From Cryptomeria japonica (lineage: Eukaryota > Streptophyta > Pinopsida > Cupressales > Cupressaceae): a stretch of 64,000 bases of DNA. The notes under the pieces are model-generated. The model had not been told where the DNA came from, searched no databases, and saw only the letters and a list, made by a program, of their open reading frames with translations. How positions within the stretch are numbered: position 1 is the first letter of the stretch; each line of letters starts with the position of its first letter. Location of the stretch: positions 213,938,997 to 214,002,996 of the forward strand of contig NC_081406.1 of assembly GCF_030272615.1 (NCBI RefSeq). Direction: 5' to 3'. Positions 36,658-48,383 of this stretch are shown piece by piece. The translations under genes and the position numbers were made by a program.

Positions 36658-39627
36658 CTAAAAAATTGATAGTGTATCAGGTGAGTTGACAAAACTATCT
36701 ACAAATTTATTGATCTCATCCTGTACCTTGCTCATTTTCTTGTCTATATCTACAGTCAAAAAGTTTGTTTTACAGGTATCTTTGCATAGATTTTTATACT
36801 CTTTCAATAAATTACATAATTCCAGTAGAAGTGTGTCAAAATCTCTGTTACACTTCCTTATTTGCTCATCAAAGAATTTCTGTTTTTCAACTTCTACTTT
36901 ATCCTTCAATGATTCTTCTTTTATTTTCTCAATGTTTTCTGAGATATATTTACATAGTGTATCAAGTTGTCCTATAGAATCTTTATTGTCTATATTACAG
37001 TTGGGAGCAATTACCTTCAAAATTGGTATGGTATCATCTATTGCTTTGTAAGCTTGTGAGCTGCAGTCGGTTATTTTCTTGATAGAATCTACTAGTACCT
37101 CAGTCACATTAGTTGATTTGAAGCTTGATGATGAATCAACAATCTGAGTACCGGTGGAAGTAACCAAGCTTGTATTGACCTGTGGTAGTTCTGTTTGTGT
37201 CTGCATTTCTTTAAGCAATGGTTTTTCACTAGTTGCCGGTGCTACTGTTTCGTTATGTACCTGTTCTTGTTCCAGAGCCTTTTGCTCTGTTTGTTCCTCT
37301 ATTTGTTGCATTGCCTCAGTTAATGTTTGAGTCTCTACCTTTTTTTCTTTATCTTCTGCCGGTTTCTCCTATGAGTTATCAGTTTCCTCAGCTACCAGAG
37401 GCTTACTAGCCATATCTGTCTTATCTGTTGTATCTTTGTCTACCACTATGTTGATCTTTTGAGTATCAACATCTACAGTATATAAAACTTCAGGATTAGG
37501 ATTATCATCCTCTACATCCATACTCTCAGTTGCCGGTTGATCTTCAGTAGTTGTCATTTTTACTGGTGGAGTAATTAAAGGAGGTGGGGGTAAGTTGTCT
37601 CTAACCTTGATACTAGGTGGTCCACCAACTTTTCCTTTCCCCTTGTCTCTATCTTTCTGATAAACTTTTATGGGTTTGGGGTTCCTGTACTCTTCTTGTT
37701 TTTCTTTCTCAACTAGGAATATATCCCATCCATTTTCTGTCTCCTCTATTACCTCATTAACTCTTCCTACCATTAAAACAATGTGCCAGTGTGCAGTAGA
37801 AAATACTGTCCGGTTGGCTTGAGCAATTAGGTCATCAATTTCTTGGGGAGAGTTTGCCGGATATACAACAAGTAGCTTTTCAATCTTTATTTTCTTATCC
37901 AGTTCTATCATTGCTTGTCTTCTTGCTTCTAGTCTTTTGAATAGTTCATTAGGAATTTTATTGACTACTTCCATCAAGAATTTCTTGTACATATCCATAT
38001 GTATTATAACACTATTTTCAACTTGCTCTTTTTCATCAGTTGTTAGAGTGTCATATATTTTCTCTATGCTCTTCAATTTACCTTCCTCTGTGATTTCATT
38101 TAGTAGTATATCAAGAGGGGCCAAGTCTTTGTTTGTCCTTTTCTTCTTCTTGGGTGTCAATTTCTTCTTTGGTGTGGCCTTTCTTACTGGAGATCTCACT
38201 GCTTGTTGCTTTTGCCTTGTCCTCCTGGGTGAGGGTGTGGTTGTCGGTGAGGGATCTCTTTTTCTTACAACTCTTTTGAAAGTTGTAGGTATGTCACTCC
38301 CTGAAGAAGTACCTACCGGTGATAGGTGAGTTTCAGGTTGTGGAGCTGCTAACTCATCTTCTGTTATACCGGTTTTCTTCAATACATCTTCTTTGATTGC
38401 TTTTGCTTGTCTGGAACCTTTCCGTACAATTGTCTCAACGTTTTTCACTCTTTTCTTTGATTGTATTTGGCTTTCAATGGTTTTTGCACTACCAAATACT
38501 TCTTCCTTAGGTTCTCTGGGGGCTTCCAGAAATGCTTTAGCATATGTTTCAACTATGTAATCATCTGTTTCATAGCCCATCTCGGTTACCCAAATTGTCC
38601 TTGGGATGACTGCTTCCATCCAGATTTCATATTTCTTGATGACAAAGCATATTTCATCTTTGTATTTGTCTACAATCTTCTGTGATAACCTTATTCTTTT
38701 CTTCATTTTGGCCTTTAATGCTTGAAAAAAGTCATTAATATTGTTTTCCTTGTTTTCACCCATGTTATTGAATAGTTCTGTTAATTGTTTGCCTATCGGT
38801 ATATCATATCCAAGTTCTTTGTAACCTATACCAGGAACCTGCTTTGTTATATGTAGCATTAGACATACTAATAGATTTCCAAACCTGAAAGTTCCTTTCT
38901 TGTCCTTCTTGATCTTTCCAAGGTTGTCAATTAATTCATCTTTTAACCACTCACATAAATCAATTTTTGCATTGTCTGTGACCATGTCATAAACACTCTT
39001 AATGCATAAGCTTGAAACTGAATTGAGTCTATTTGCATGAGTAGCTTTATATCCTAATATCATGCTGATGAATCTCACATTGATATCTGTTACATCATTA
39101 ACTCTTAGGGACCTCTTGTTCAATGTTGCACCAGTTAGGTTTATAACTAGGTCATTGGATACCTTCTTGGTTTTATCTGGTCTTTTACTGGTGGTCGGTA
39201 ATCCTGTGACAGCTTTCACAACTTCCTTGGTGATTTTGTGGACTGCATCCAACCAGAAAAACTCACCATGTACCCTGCTTAAGACTATCCTAATCACATC
39301 CTTTGGAAATTCAGGAATGCTAAGGATCTCTGTAAATCCTGGGGTCTCAATGATTTTGTGTTCATCTTTTACATTGCCGATTTTATCACATATCACAGTT
39401 TTAAACATGGTTTTAATTTCTTCATCTCCTAACTCCTTAATGTTGCAATGGATGTACATTCTGGGGTCTTCAGCATAAACAACTCCCTTAGGAATTTGAG
39501 AAAAAACACCTAAGGTATCATCTTTCTTTTCTACCTCGGGAACTAACTGAAATCCGAGCCTAGGTCTTTTTATTACTTCAACAACAATAGGGTTTTCTAT
39601 ATATTCAATTGCAGAGGTGGATGCCAT
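36658..39627 (-). pseudogene. ~990-codon accessory protein of the pol-less element, one in-frame TAG
   Basis: 752 codons from the ATG at 39627 to a TAG at about 37371-37369, then the same frame continues to 36658, giving 990 codons in all. The N-terminal third holds ITKEVVKAVTGLPTT at about residues 132-146, the core shared with the ORFs at 13872 and 33044. A helical middle follows. A strongly basic segment (RKATPKKKLTPKKKKRTNK, about residues 480-500) could be a nuclear localisation or nucleic-acid-binding stretch. Next come a second helical region, a Pro-rich linker, an acidic stretch, and a Gln/Glu-rich coiled C-terminus. It lacks protease, integrase and RT motifs. It could be a structural or targeting protein; function unknown. 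Confidence 0.8.
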
Positions 39628-39929
39628 GATTAAATACCTTTTACTGCCTTAGGATGGATGATTGCTTGGAGTGTTCTTGCTTCTTGCTCGAAATGCCTTA
39701 GCTCGGAATCTTCGCGCTCTTTGTAAATTTGAAATCTCGGTGAGATGAAATGGAGCCAAAACCTTGATTATATAGTGTCTTTTCACCATCTACCACATTA
39801 ATTGCATGCCAGTTAAGTATTCACTTAAAATTGTTTGCCGATGATAAGTAATTTCCAACTTCTTATCTCTAATCGAGGGAATAATAGCACATGTGTCATT
39901 AGATTGCCAAACCCTCAAGGAATTTTTCT

Positions 39930-41087
39930 TCAATTTGATGAAGAACTTCTTACTGGTGAAGCACTTCTCTGTCCTTCCGGTGAAGCATCACTCTGTTCTG
40001 CCGGTGAAGCATTGGTTGGTTCTACCAGTGGAGGAGTATTCCCAATATTTAGATCAGCTTTTCTAATCCATTGTTTTGAGAATTCTTGCTTAACCTCTTC
40101 AACTTTTTCTTTACCTTTCAAGCTAGAACTTTTGTTGTCTACCGATGTTCCTTTACTGCTACAGAATTTAGCAATATGCCCAATCTTGTTACATGCATAA
40201 CAAGTTACATTATTTTTCTGAATAGCTTTCCCATAACCTATGCCGGTTTGTGTTTTGCATTGATTAGATAAATGTCCAAATCTTCCACAAACATAACATC
40301 TCACATTCATTATGTAGTTTTCAGAATTGTGACCTACTTTGTTGCATTTAGAATATTGAATGGTGGGTGTGTTGATATTCTGATAATTTATAGATCTACA
40401 TTCATTTTCTCTATGACCATACTTATTACAGTTAAAACATTTTCCATTGAATTTATAAGGATTAGGTTGTCTTACCGGTTTGCTATGATCCTGAGTATTT
40501 GTAGTACCAGAGCTTTCACCAACTTCAAAGCCAATTCCAGAAGTGTCACCTTTAGGTTTTTGATTCTTCAGCAAGGTGCCAAGTTCCTCTGAGCTTTTCT
40601 TGAATTTTTCTTTATGTTGATTTGCAGTTTCTAGTTCTCTTTCTAAGACTTCTTTTTGTCTCATCAGTTCATTTGAGTCATTCTAAGTATGCATTAGATC
40701 TATCTTCAACATGTCATTTTCATAGCTAAGTCTTGTGTTCTCATTTGCTGCATCACTTAGTCTTCTGGTCAATTCTTCTTCATTCTTCTTCCTATCTTCA
40801 ATCTCTTTGCAAAATCTCATAGTCATATCCTGCATCTCATTCTTTGTTGTCATGATCTCTTGTTTCAACTTGCTTATCATATCATTAAGTGATTCCTTTT
40901 CATCATTCTCATTTTGCAATTTTTCACAAAGTTCTCTTCTCTTATTTCTTGCAATAGTAAAATTTTCCTGAAGTGCCTGAATGATATCCTGAGCTGCCCT
41001 TAAATCATCTTCTAGTTTGATATTTTTCAATTTTTCTGCATCATAGTCTGTAAGAGCTCCTTCCAGTTGCTTTATCAGATTTTCCAT
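39930..41087 (-). pseudogene. Coiled-coil, zinc-knuckle gag-like protein, one in-frame TAG
   Basis: 386 codons from the ATG at 41087 to 39930, interrupted by a single TAG at about codon 135 (40685-40683) with the frame intact on both sides. The first ~170 residues are a long charged coiled coil (starting MENLIKQLEGAL). Zinc knuckles follow: CFNCNKYGHRENEC, a degenerate one with Tyr for Cys (YSKCNKVGH), CYVCGRFGHLSNQC and CYACNKIGHIAKFC. Three of the four are exact CX2CX4HX4C. The C-terminus is Ser/Pro-rich. The usual Copia gag (UBN2-type) domain is absent. Its position after the PBS and its knuckles suggest an RNA-packaging role. Confidence 0.8.
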
Positions 41088-41140
41088 CTTTACCAGTGTC
41101 AAGATCTTCCTCAAGCTGTTAGGCTTTTGAAAATAGAGGA

Positions 41141-41158
41141 CCAAGCTCTGATACCAAT
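41141..41158 (-). other. Primer binding site, initiator tRNA-Met type
   Basis: Immediately inside the 5' LTR the minus strand reads ATTGGTATCAGAGCTTGG, complementary to the 3' end of plant initiator methionine tRNA as used by most Copia elements. Confidence 0.9.
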
Positions 41159-41949
41159 TGTTAGGGATCCCACAGATACTGAGAGGGGGGGGTGAATCAA
41201 TATCTGACCGGTTAATGAAATTTTTTAACTTAAAACATGTAGAACATAATATAACAGTGTACTGGTATGCAAGAAATAATGCAGTAAACAAAATCAAGAA
41301 CATCCACATGAAAAGTACACCATAACACAAGATTTTAACAAGGAAACCCGGTGTGGGAAAAACCTCGGTGGGATTTGTGACCCACAATATTCACTCATTG
41401 GCCAATAAGAGAATATTACTTACAATAGGGGCCTGCACATGCAGGAAGGTCAACTGCCTAAAGCTCATTGCTCAATGGGAAGTCTCACTGACTTACAATA
41501 AGGATTATACAAATCCAATATCTTGTATTGCTTTACAATAGCATCTTCAATGCCAGATTCAGTAGCGGTTCCTGCTCCGTTCTTTACATATACCCCTTAA
41601 CCTATATTTCGCATAATAGGTCTGCCTAATATTTTCCTTTTTGCTCACATCTCTTATATCAAATGTCTACAATGATCTCTTTTATATGAGTCATTTTACA
41701 ATTTTCCAAGTCGGCTTACACATTTTTACAGTAATAAACAAAATATAATATAACAAAATCCTCTCGGCCTCTGTGCTGGTATACTTCCTTTCTTCTGTGC
41801 CGGTGCCGGTGTCCTGAGTGCCGGTGTAGAGTGTGATCTGCTGATGTTGGTATAATGCCTTTGCTGGTGAAATAAGATTACAAGGTTTCCATCAATGACA
41901 AAACCTTCAATCACATACAATGTCTCATTGGAGTGTGCATATGCCAGCA
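41159..41949 (-). repeat. 5' LTR of the pol-less element
   Basis: 791 bp, the 5' LTR in element orientation, with TG...CA ends. The G-run plus GTGAATCAATATC near its plus-strand start is shared with other LTRs in the window. Confidence 0.92.
41679..41686 (-). promoter_or_regulatory. TATA box in the 5' LTR
   Basis: TATAAAAG on the minus strand, about 265 bp into the 5' LTR, at a position suited to drive the element transcript. Confidence 0.55.
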
Positions 41950-41954
41950 CTTCC

Positions 41955-42749
41955 TATATCGCAAGCTTCAGAAAACTTTGATCCCACTTCACTGGAGAAC
42001 AAGAAAGTGATGAATCAAGTTCAGCGAGCCAAGAGCATCGCAAGGGCCGTAGAAAAATGGATTGAAGGGGTGATCAAGGATGGCGAAAAATATATTATAG
42101 ATTCCAGGAAGCTATGCGATGAAATTCAAAACCTCATTGTGGAGATCCAAAATCAGGTTATGTAATGGGAAAAGGAGGAGCATAAGTAGGAAAATGTATT
42201 ACCCATGTTCGCCAAGATAGAAAAATATGGAGCCACTAAGTTTTTAACATAAAACTCAATAAAATTGGTAACTGATGAGTGCCAACTCTTTGTGTTGAAT
42301 AAAACCATAGCATGGCGGGTAATTACATTCAAGGCTGTAATCTTTGATGCCAAAGCCTCTGTTTACGAGCTCCAGGAACTTCAATATAGTTTGGTCAATG
42401 ACAATAAAGTGGTTAACCCAGATCATGATTGGCAACTAGGACTTTATGGGCTGAATACACAAGACGTGGTAAAGGCATTTAAATTGTACATGGAGAAAGT
42501 TAGGGCCAAAGGAAACTTTACTTCTGAAGAGATAACATAGATTGCCTAAATTGAATCCATGACATTCATTGGCAATGATCAGTTACCTAAACATGCTGAG
42601 AAAATGGTAAAACACAGGTGGGAAAGGAAGTTGCAAAGGCAAAAATTAATGCCATGGAGAATCTAAGTCAGGCTATGATTCAAGAGCTTAAAACCGCCCA
42701 TGATGCCTGGAAAAGTGGAAGAGGAGATGACGCTGGAGATGAAGCATAA
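41955..42749 (+). pseudogene. Accessory/transposon-type ORF, 3' part
   Basis: Removing the LTR element plus one TSD (6608 bp) brings this part into the same frame as 33044-35346. It starts FDPTSLENKKVMNQVQRAKS near 41971, continues through stops near 42163, 42187, 42250, 42538 and 42547, has one frameshift near 42605, and ends SGRGDDAGDEA at a TAA (42747-42749). The sequence is helical and charged, like the C-terminus of the ORF at 13872. No enzymatic motif is visible. Confidence 0.6.
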
Positions 42750-43052
42750 TTTTATGCTTATGCTTTGTTTTTATTTTTAAAATACTTTTTGAAACCTTGC
42801 AATGACTTCGAGACATCTGTCCCCTAAATACTCTGTTAGTTCTATAACTATTTTAGAGGAGGTCGGGTTTTTAGGGAGACCTCATATGTTCCTCGAAAGT
42901 CGACTATACGTTAGATAAGAAAGATTTAGAAATGGTTAGAAATTTAGACTTAGAGATTACAAAATTTTGTGTTTCTGAAGGAAGTGATCAGTTTTTCCAG
43001 AATCTGAAATTGGAAGGAACTTATATGTGTATCTTTATGTCTTTGTTGCATG

Positions 43053-43102
<50 letters not shown>

Positions 43103-45853
43103 ATCATATGCATTTTGAGGTTTTAAATCTTTGAGTTTGAATCCATGGAGTGATGTTTCTTTGCAAATATTAATCCAATCAAATTGCATGTGATTATCTT
43201 TCTGAGGGTGGATGCTATTATTAATCTGGAGCTTCTTTCTATGTTGTTTAGAAAGATATTTGGTTGATACGAGACTTTGTTTCTCTTGTTTATTTTTTAT
43301 GAAGTGCAGAAATCAGTGTTATTGAACTTTGCTTTGATTACTTTTGATTTTCGTGGTGAAGCATCTTGAAGAAAGTTTTGTTTTCTGAAATATTTGCATA
43401 TTACCGGTCTCTCATCTAAGAATGAAGTAGGTAGGCTTACGTGTTTTCAGGTTAAAAGTATATCAGTTTTATTTAGTTAGATTATTCTCTAAATAACTAA
43501 TGGAGGGAGTTGTACCTATCTAAAATTGAGAGGGAAGTGATGTATGTCACACTTACCCAACTGTTTAGTTGAGCTTTTATTTTTCAAAGAGGGTAACAAA
43601 GCTTTGAATTAATTTAACTAAAAGAAAAACAAAATCTGTTCACTAACACCAAGCAAACAGGATAGCATCCGATCACCAGACCAAAACCAAATGACTGTAT
43701 ATGATCATGAGTATCATGAATAAGCCAATTCCATAATCAAATCATACTGGAGCCTACCGGATCATGTCGGATCCAAACCAACTAAAAACTTCTCAACATA
43801 CCAAGACCAAAAGGGTGCTGGTAAAGCATCCAAATATCTAGTGTTGGAATCAATGACAAAACACTAATGCAACGCATAATCAATTCCTCCAAATGGCCAA
43901 CATCCTCCAAGTGTACAAAACCTTCATAATGTAGCTTTTCGCTCTATTATAGTTCCATCCATTGTTGAAACTTAAAGCTGCAAATCCCTAATACAACTCT
44001 ATTTGTCCCTACTCCATTTAACTTATGTTCCACCATAATAGGTATTAGTATCATAGGTTTGAGAGAAGGGCCCATTCTTGAATTTGTGATTAGGAAAAAT
44101 GACACCAAATGTGAACTCTAAAGTTCCTCTTTCCTTGTTGGTATCGATATGGCATATGTTTCTTAGTGTCACATGAGTTTCTCCTATCATAAATTGAGGA
44201 TCAAAGTTTATCCTAAGCTTGTGATACCACTTTATCATTCCAAGTGGAACCTAGTCACTATGGACCCATGCTTTCTTTCCAAAGATGGTGTTCAAGGTGC
44301 AAGTTGGATTTTACTTCCACATGTAGACATATCACAAAGCTCCTATATATCACAATTTTATGGAAAAAGGATTCATATTGCCTATGAATAAGTGAAATTA
44401 TGACATGTTTCATGTGTTAGGTTGATTCATCCAAAGGTATGTTTTATTGTAGTTAGTGAAAAATTTAGAAAAGGGTTAAGAGACTATGATAGCCATCGAA
44501 AGCATCAAGGTCAATGGTCAATATTTGAAATTGGAAAATGAATACATGAACCTATCTGTTTCATGTCTATGAGTGTTAATGATGGATTGAGTTGTTATCT
44601 ACCTAGTTTCATCTACTTCTTCATCATAATTGCATTCATTCCTACTATCCTAAGTGTCAATAAGACTCTCTATTTCAAATTTGTGGAATTAAAGCTATTG
44701 AAGAATTTTAAGAAGCTTTCTAGGGTTCTCATGGGAAATTAAACAACAAGTAGTTCTTCAAACTCTACAAGTATTTTCTTTTTCATGAAGAATTATTTCT
44801 AGTTTTATAAGGGAAAACTATTAAGGATTAAAATGTTATAAACTATATAATCTTTTGAATTTTGTAAAGGGATAAGAATCTGAAACAAGCCTGAGAAACC
44901 CTAACCTTATCTACTAGTAACCATGTCCAAGTGGTGAAGTGGAGTTAAAATGAACTTAGATGAAGACATAATTGCCTAGTTACCTTAGTGATCCATAAAG
45001 GAAAGGCACTCTCAAGGTGTCAACACCTTTACAAGTAGTATCATTGATAAAAATAGATCCTACAAGGATGTTGTTGGCAATTTTTGTGCCAACCCTTGCA
45101 GAGATTCATTTTGAGATTTCAGTGTGACTAACACGTCATGTTATCATACTCATTAGAGTTAGCTACTCTTTATAATTTTTTGAAAGTGCATAACACAAAT
45201 CTTATGTGAAGATCAATAACATGAGGGTTATTGACTCGTTCCTTATAGTTACACCAACATCTCATGCAAATAACACATTGTGTTATTCACCACCTCAAGT
45301 TATTTGTATAATGTTTTATTTAGCATCAAGGAAACAACAACTGACTAAGTGTTTGGTGGGCTCAAGTTTCACCTGTGTGGGGTGGCAAGGAAGGTAATGG
45401 AGTCAGTTCCTTTCTCCCCCTTGCGTGGGCTTAGGTCAAGAAAAATGATGCTTGTAGGGTAAGAGGGCGAAGACAGATGTTGTTCCTGCCATCCCGCAAG
45501 ACAGAAAGATCAAAAGATAAGTGTGTGTGGGATAACCAAGGCAAAAAGAATATAGTGTCCCCACCATCTCGCACCAAGGCAAGACTACTCGATGGTCAAA
45601 CACAACAAAAGGAAATGTGGGCCTGGGGTCCCATGTCAGTCATCTATAGTCGTTAGATCTTCATAAAGTCCTGATTTGATGACCACATTTTTTATTGAGC
45701 TCTTCAGAGGGCTATGTGGCTAGGATCTTGTGCACTGATTTTTGTGTGATCAAAAGGATCCAAGCACCAAAATTCAAACCCAAGGGTAGGTAAAAAATTA
45801 AATCCCTTTTGCAGGGTATTTGGCAACCAAACAATCAAGGCCTAAGTTTTGCT
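42750..45853. other. No gene recognised
   Basis: Probable 3' flank of the accessory ORF, an AT microsatellite, then mixed intergenic sequence. The short ORFs near 44020-44390 and 45206-45397 have no recognisable features. No element termini were identified before 45854. Confidence 0.5.
43054..43100. repeat. (TA)n microsatellite
   Basis: About 47 bp of uninterrupted AT dinucleotides. Confidence 0.97.
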
Positions 45854-48383
45854 TGTTAGAAACAATGTGCCACTAAGAGGGGAGGTGAATCGGTGGTTTA
45901 CAAACTTTTCCCTTTTCTATCCTATGTGTGTATACCGGTTAACATATCTAACAGAAAGTAGACTTACCGATTAGATGAGAGACTAACATAAATACAATCA
46001 CACATGAAAGGGACATCACATAACACTAGATGTACGAGGAAAACCCAAGATGGGAAAAACCTCGGTGAGAAATGCTGCTGGAGTCTACTACTCCAATCCA
46101 TCCTCATAATGGAATTCTAATTACAATGTTTAGGGCACCAAGCCAAGGAGCACCAAGCCAAGGAGCAACAACCCCTGCACCGAGCTCCAAATCAGTGATC
46201 TTTAATGAACATAGTCAATTACAAAAGTAATAGCCCTGTTACAAAAGAACTTTGTAACTCTTGTGCAAATCTCTTCACCGGATCCTCTATCCAATTCACT
46301 TCCGGTTATTTGCTCTCTCTCTCTCGTTGCTGCAACCTTATCTCTTGCTGCAACCTTATTGGTTCAACCTCTTCTCCTTTGCCGGTTATGCTCTCTGCCA
46401 GTTCTACTCTATGTGCTACACTGCTACTCTCCACCAATCTACTTCACTCAGTCAAATATCCACTATCTGATTACTGCTGGTTCTCATCTTACTGGTTCTC
46501 TTCTATTTCTCACTGTGCTCTTCTCTTTTCTGCAATCCTCTTTGCCTCTTCTCTGCTGGTTTGGTCACCACTGGTATACACCTCTCTCAGACTCAATGAC
46601 AGACTACCAATTACCTCACTGTTGTCGGTTGAACTCTTCAACCCTGTTCTCTCTCACACTTAGTCTCTTCTTCTTGTTCTTGTTCTTGTTGTTGTTCTTC
46701 TTCTTGTTGAGAACTTGACTGAATTCACTTCTTCAACATCAACACCCTCTGGTTCAGCAACAACCTTCATCAATTTTGGCTTGCATATTTATAAACTGGG
46801 TTTCTCGCCAAAAAACCAATTCAAACTTTAGGCGGTTAGAGTTTCTTCATTGACCTCGAGGCAAACCAAATCCAATCAGATCGCATAAGACCCGATCTCC
46901 TTGATTGATGAACTGCAACTCATCAATCAACCTCACCATTGTCGTGCCTTCCAGAACTTGCCTTCCTCATTTAGCAATATGCTTTTAACCCATCGGCTGA
47001 TCTCTTAGTCGATCACTAAGAATGGTTTGGCATTATCCTTCACCTAATTTGATCTAGTCAATCAGTCTATCTTGGATCTCTGTTGTACATTTGACCTCGA
47101 GCCGCAAACCTTTGCTACGCATCTCATGAATCACGCAGTCGACATAAATATCGACCTGTCACCATCTACCTCACCGCCTAACACTTTATCAACTTAACAT
47201 GTCAACTTGTGCATGCATGCTTGCCACATCAACTCTACGTGGCATCCATCTTTGCTAGGTCATCTTTGTTGGTCTAGATAGGATCACCAACCAACACCAT
47301 TATCAGATTCATCTACTATCTTACTAATCTTGCTAGTTATACCCTAATCGGTCTGCCATCACCTTGCACATGGCATCTCTTCTGGTGGAGCACCTTTTTC
47401 GGTTGCAAAACATATCAATCCACCATATGCTCATCTTCATCAGGAAGGAGCACATCACTTAGCCTCTTTTCTCTCTTACCGGTTCTCATACTTACCGGTA
47501 GGTACCCTTGATCACACCATGTCATCAACCTTCAATTGTTTCCAACTGAGGCATCTGTATACTGGTTGCACTCACTATATGTAGCTGCTCAACCTTGCCT
47601 TCTTCTTCATTTGACCAGTTCATCTCTTAACCAGTTTGTCAAGGCGACAGACTCATTTTCCTAAGTGATAAAACCCCTCGCTCTTCAACTATTCGGGTAC
47701 CTCATTAGGACTTCTCTATTGGTCTAGTGCATATCTTTGATTTCATGCACTTGTGGTATCTTTGTGATTCACCAGTAGATTAGGTGTGAGCCTCAATCAC
47801 TTGCCTTTAATTCTTCTATCTTATCTCGGAGAAGTATGATGCACTCTATGCATAGAAGGAGATAATCTCCACTTACCGGTGGGAGTGGATCCTTGTCATC
47901 TGCATTCTACAATGCACCAATGCAACTTCCCTATTTGAGAAATATATCTTCAAATAGGCACATGTGATTCAGTTTGGGTACTCTCACCATGAGTCTTCTC
48001 TTCATCCGGTGGGAATCATGCTGTTTCTCACCCATATAGCATATCGGTGGCCTGCACATACTTCACCTTTGGTGTTCATCTGATTTAGATAACATTCCCC
48101 CTCTTCATCATAATCAACCGACCAACATCTTGGTCTCTTACAGATGTCATCATTTACCAGTTGTTATATCATTCTAGTCTCCTGTCCATATCTTCAACAC
48201 AAGGCAAACACTAACTTGTGTACCAGTGACTCCAATGGCCATTGTGCTGAATGACATCCTCTCCCTTACTGATGACATCACATATTTCACATCTGGTATG
48301 CATCAATGATAGTGCTGCACATACATCTCTTATACTGGTAGCCATCCTATATTGGTGACATCAATGACAACACAATGCCAACA
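45854..48383 (-). mobile_element. Probable solo LTR, Copia type, about 2.5 kb
   Basis: Begins TGTTAGAAACAATG and ends ACACAATGCCAACA, with TG...CA termini like those of the other Copia-type LTRs here. Inside are GAGGGGAGGTGAATCGG near the start and GGGAAAAACCTCGGTGAG, both shared with the pol-less element LTRs. A TATA-like site lies at 46786-46795. No PBS or PPT borders it, so it is a solo LTR rather than part of a full element. The flanks TTTGCT and TTTCCT could be a diverged target duplication. The frames at 46205-46718 are chance ORFs in CT-rich DNA. Confidence 0.65.

Larger units (their letters stand above)
35347..41949 (-). mobile_element. 6.6-kb pol-less LTR retrotransposon, Copia-type signals
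   Basis: Terminal direct repeats at 35347-36149 and 41159-41949 both run TGTTAGGG...GCC(A/G)(A/G)CA on the plus strand. Flanking 5-bp CTTCT (35342-35346) and CTTCC (41950-41954) form an imperfect TSD. On the minus strand a tRNA-iMet-type primer site follows the 5' (right) LTR and a polypurine tract precedes the 3' (left) LTR. The interior codes for a coiled-coil/zinc-knuckle protein and a ~990-codon protein. I see no protease, integrase, RT or RNase H, so it must rely on enzymes of another element. By eye the LTRs differ by about 5% over their first 440 bp, mostly transitions. Confidence 0.9.

Noticed and set aside
46205-46718. Overlapping Ser/Leu-rich ORFs of ~150 codons
   Set aside because: They arise from CT-rich DNA inside the probable solo LTR, and overlapping frames are equally open.
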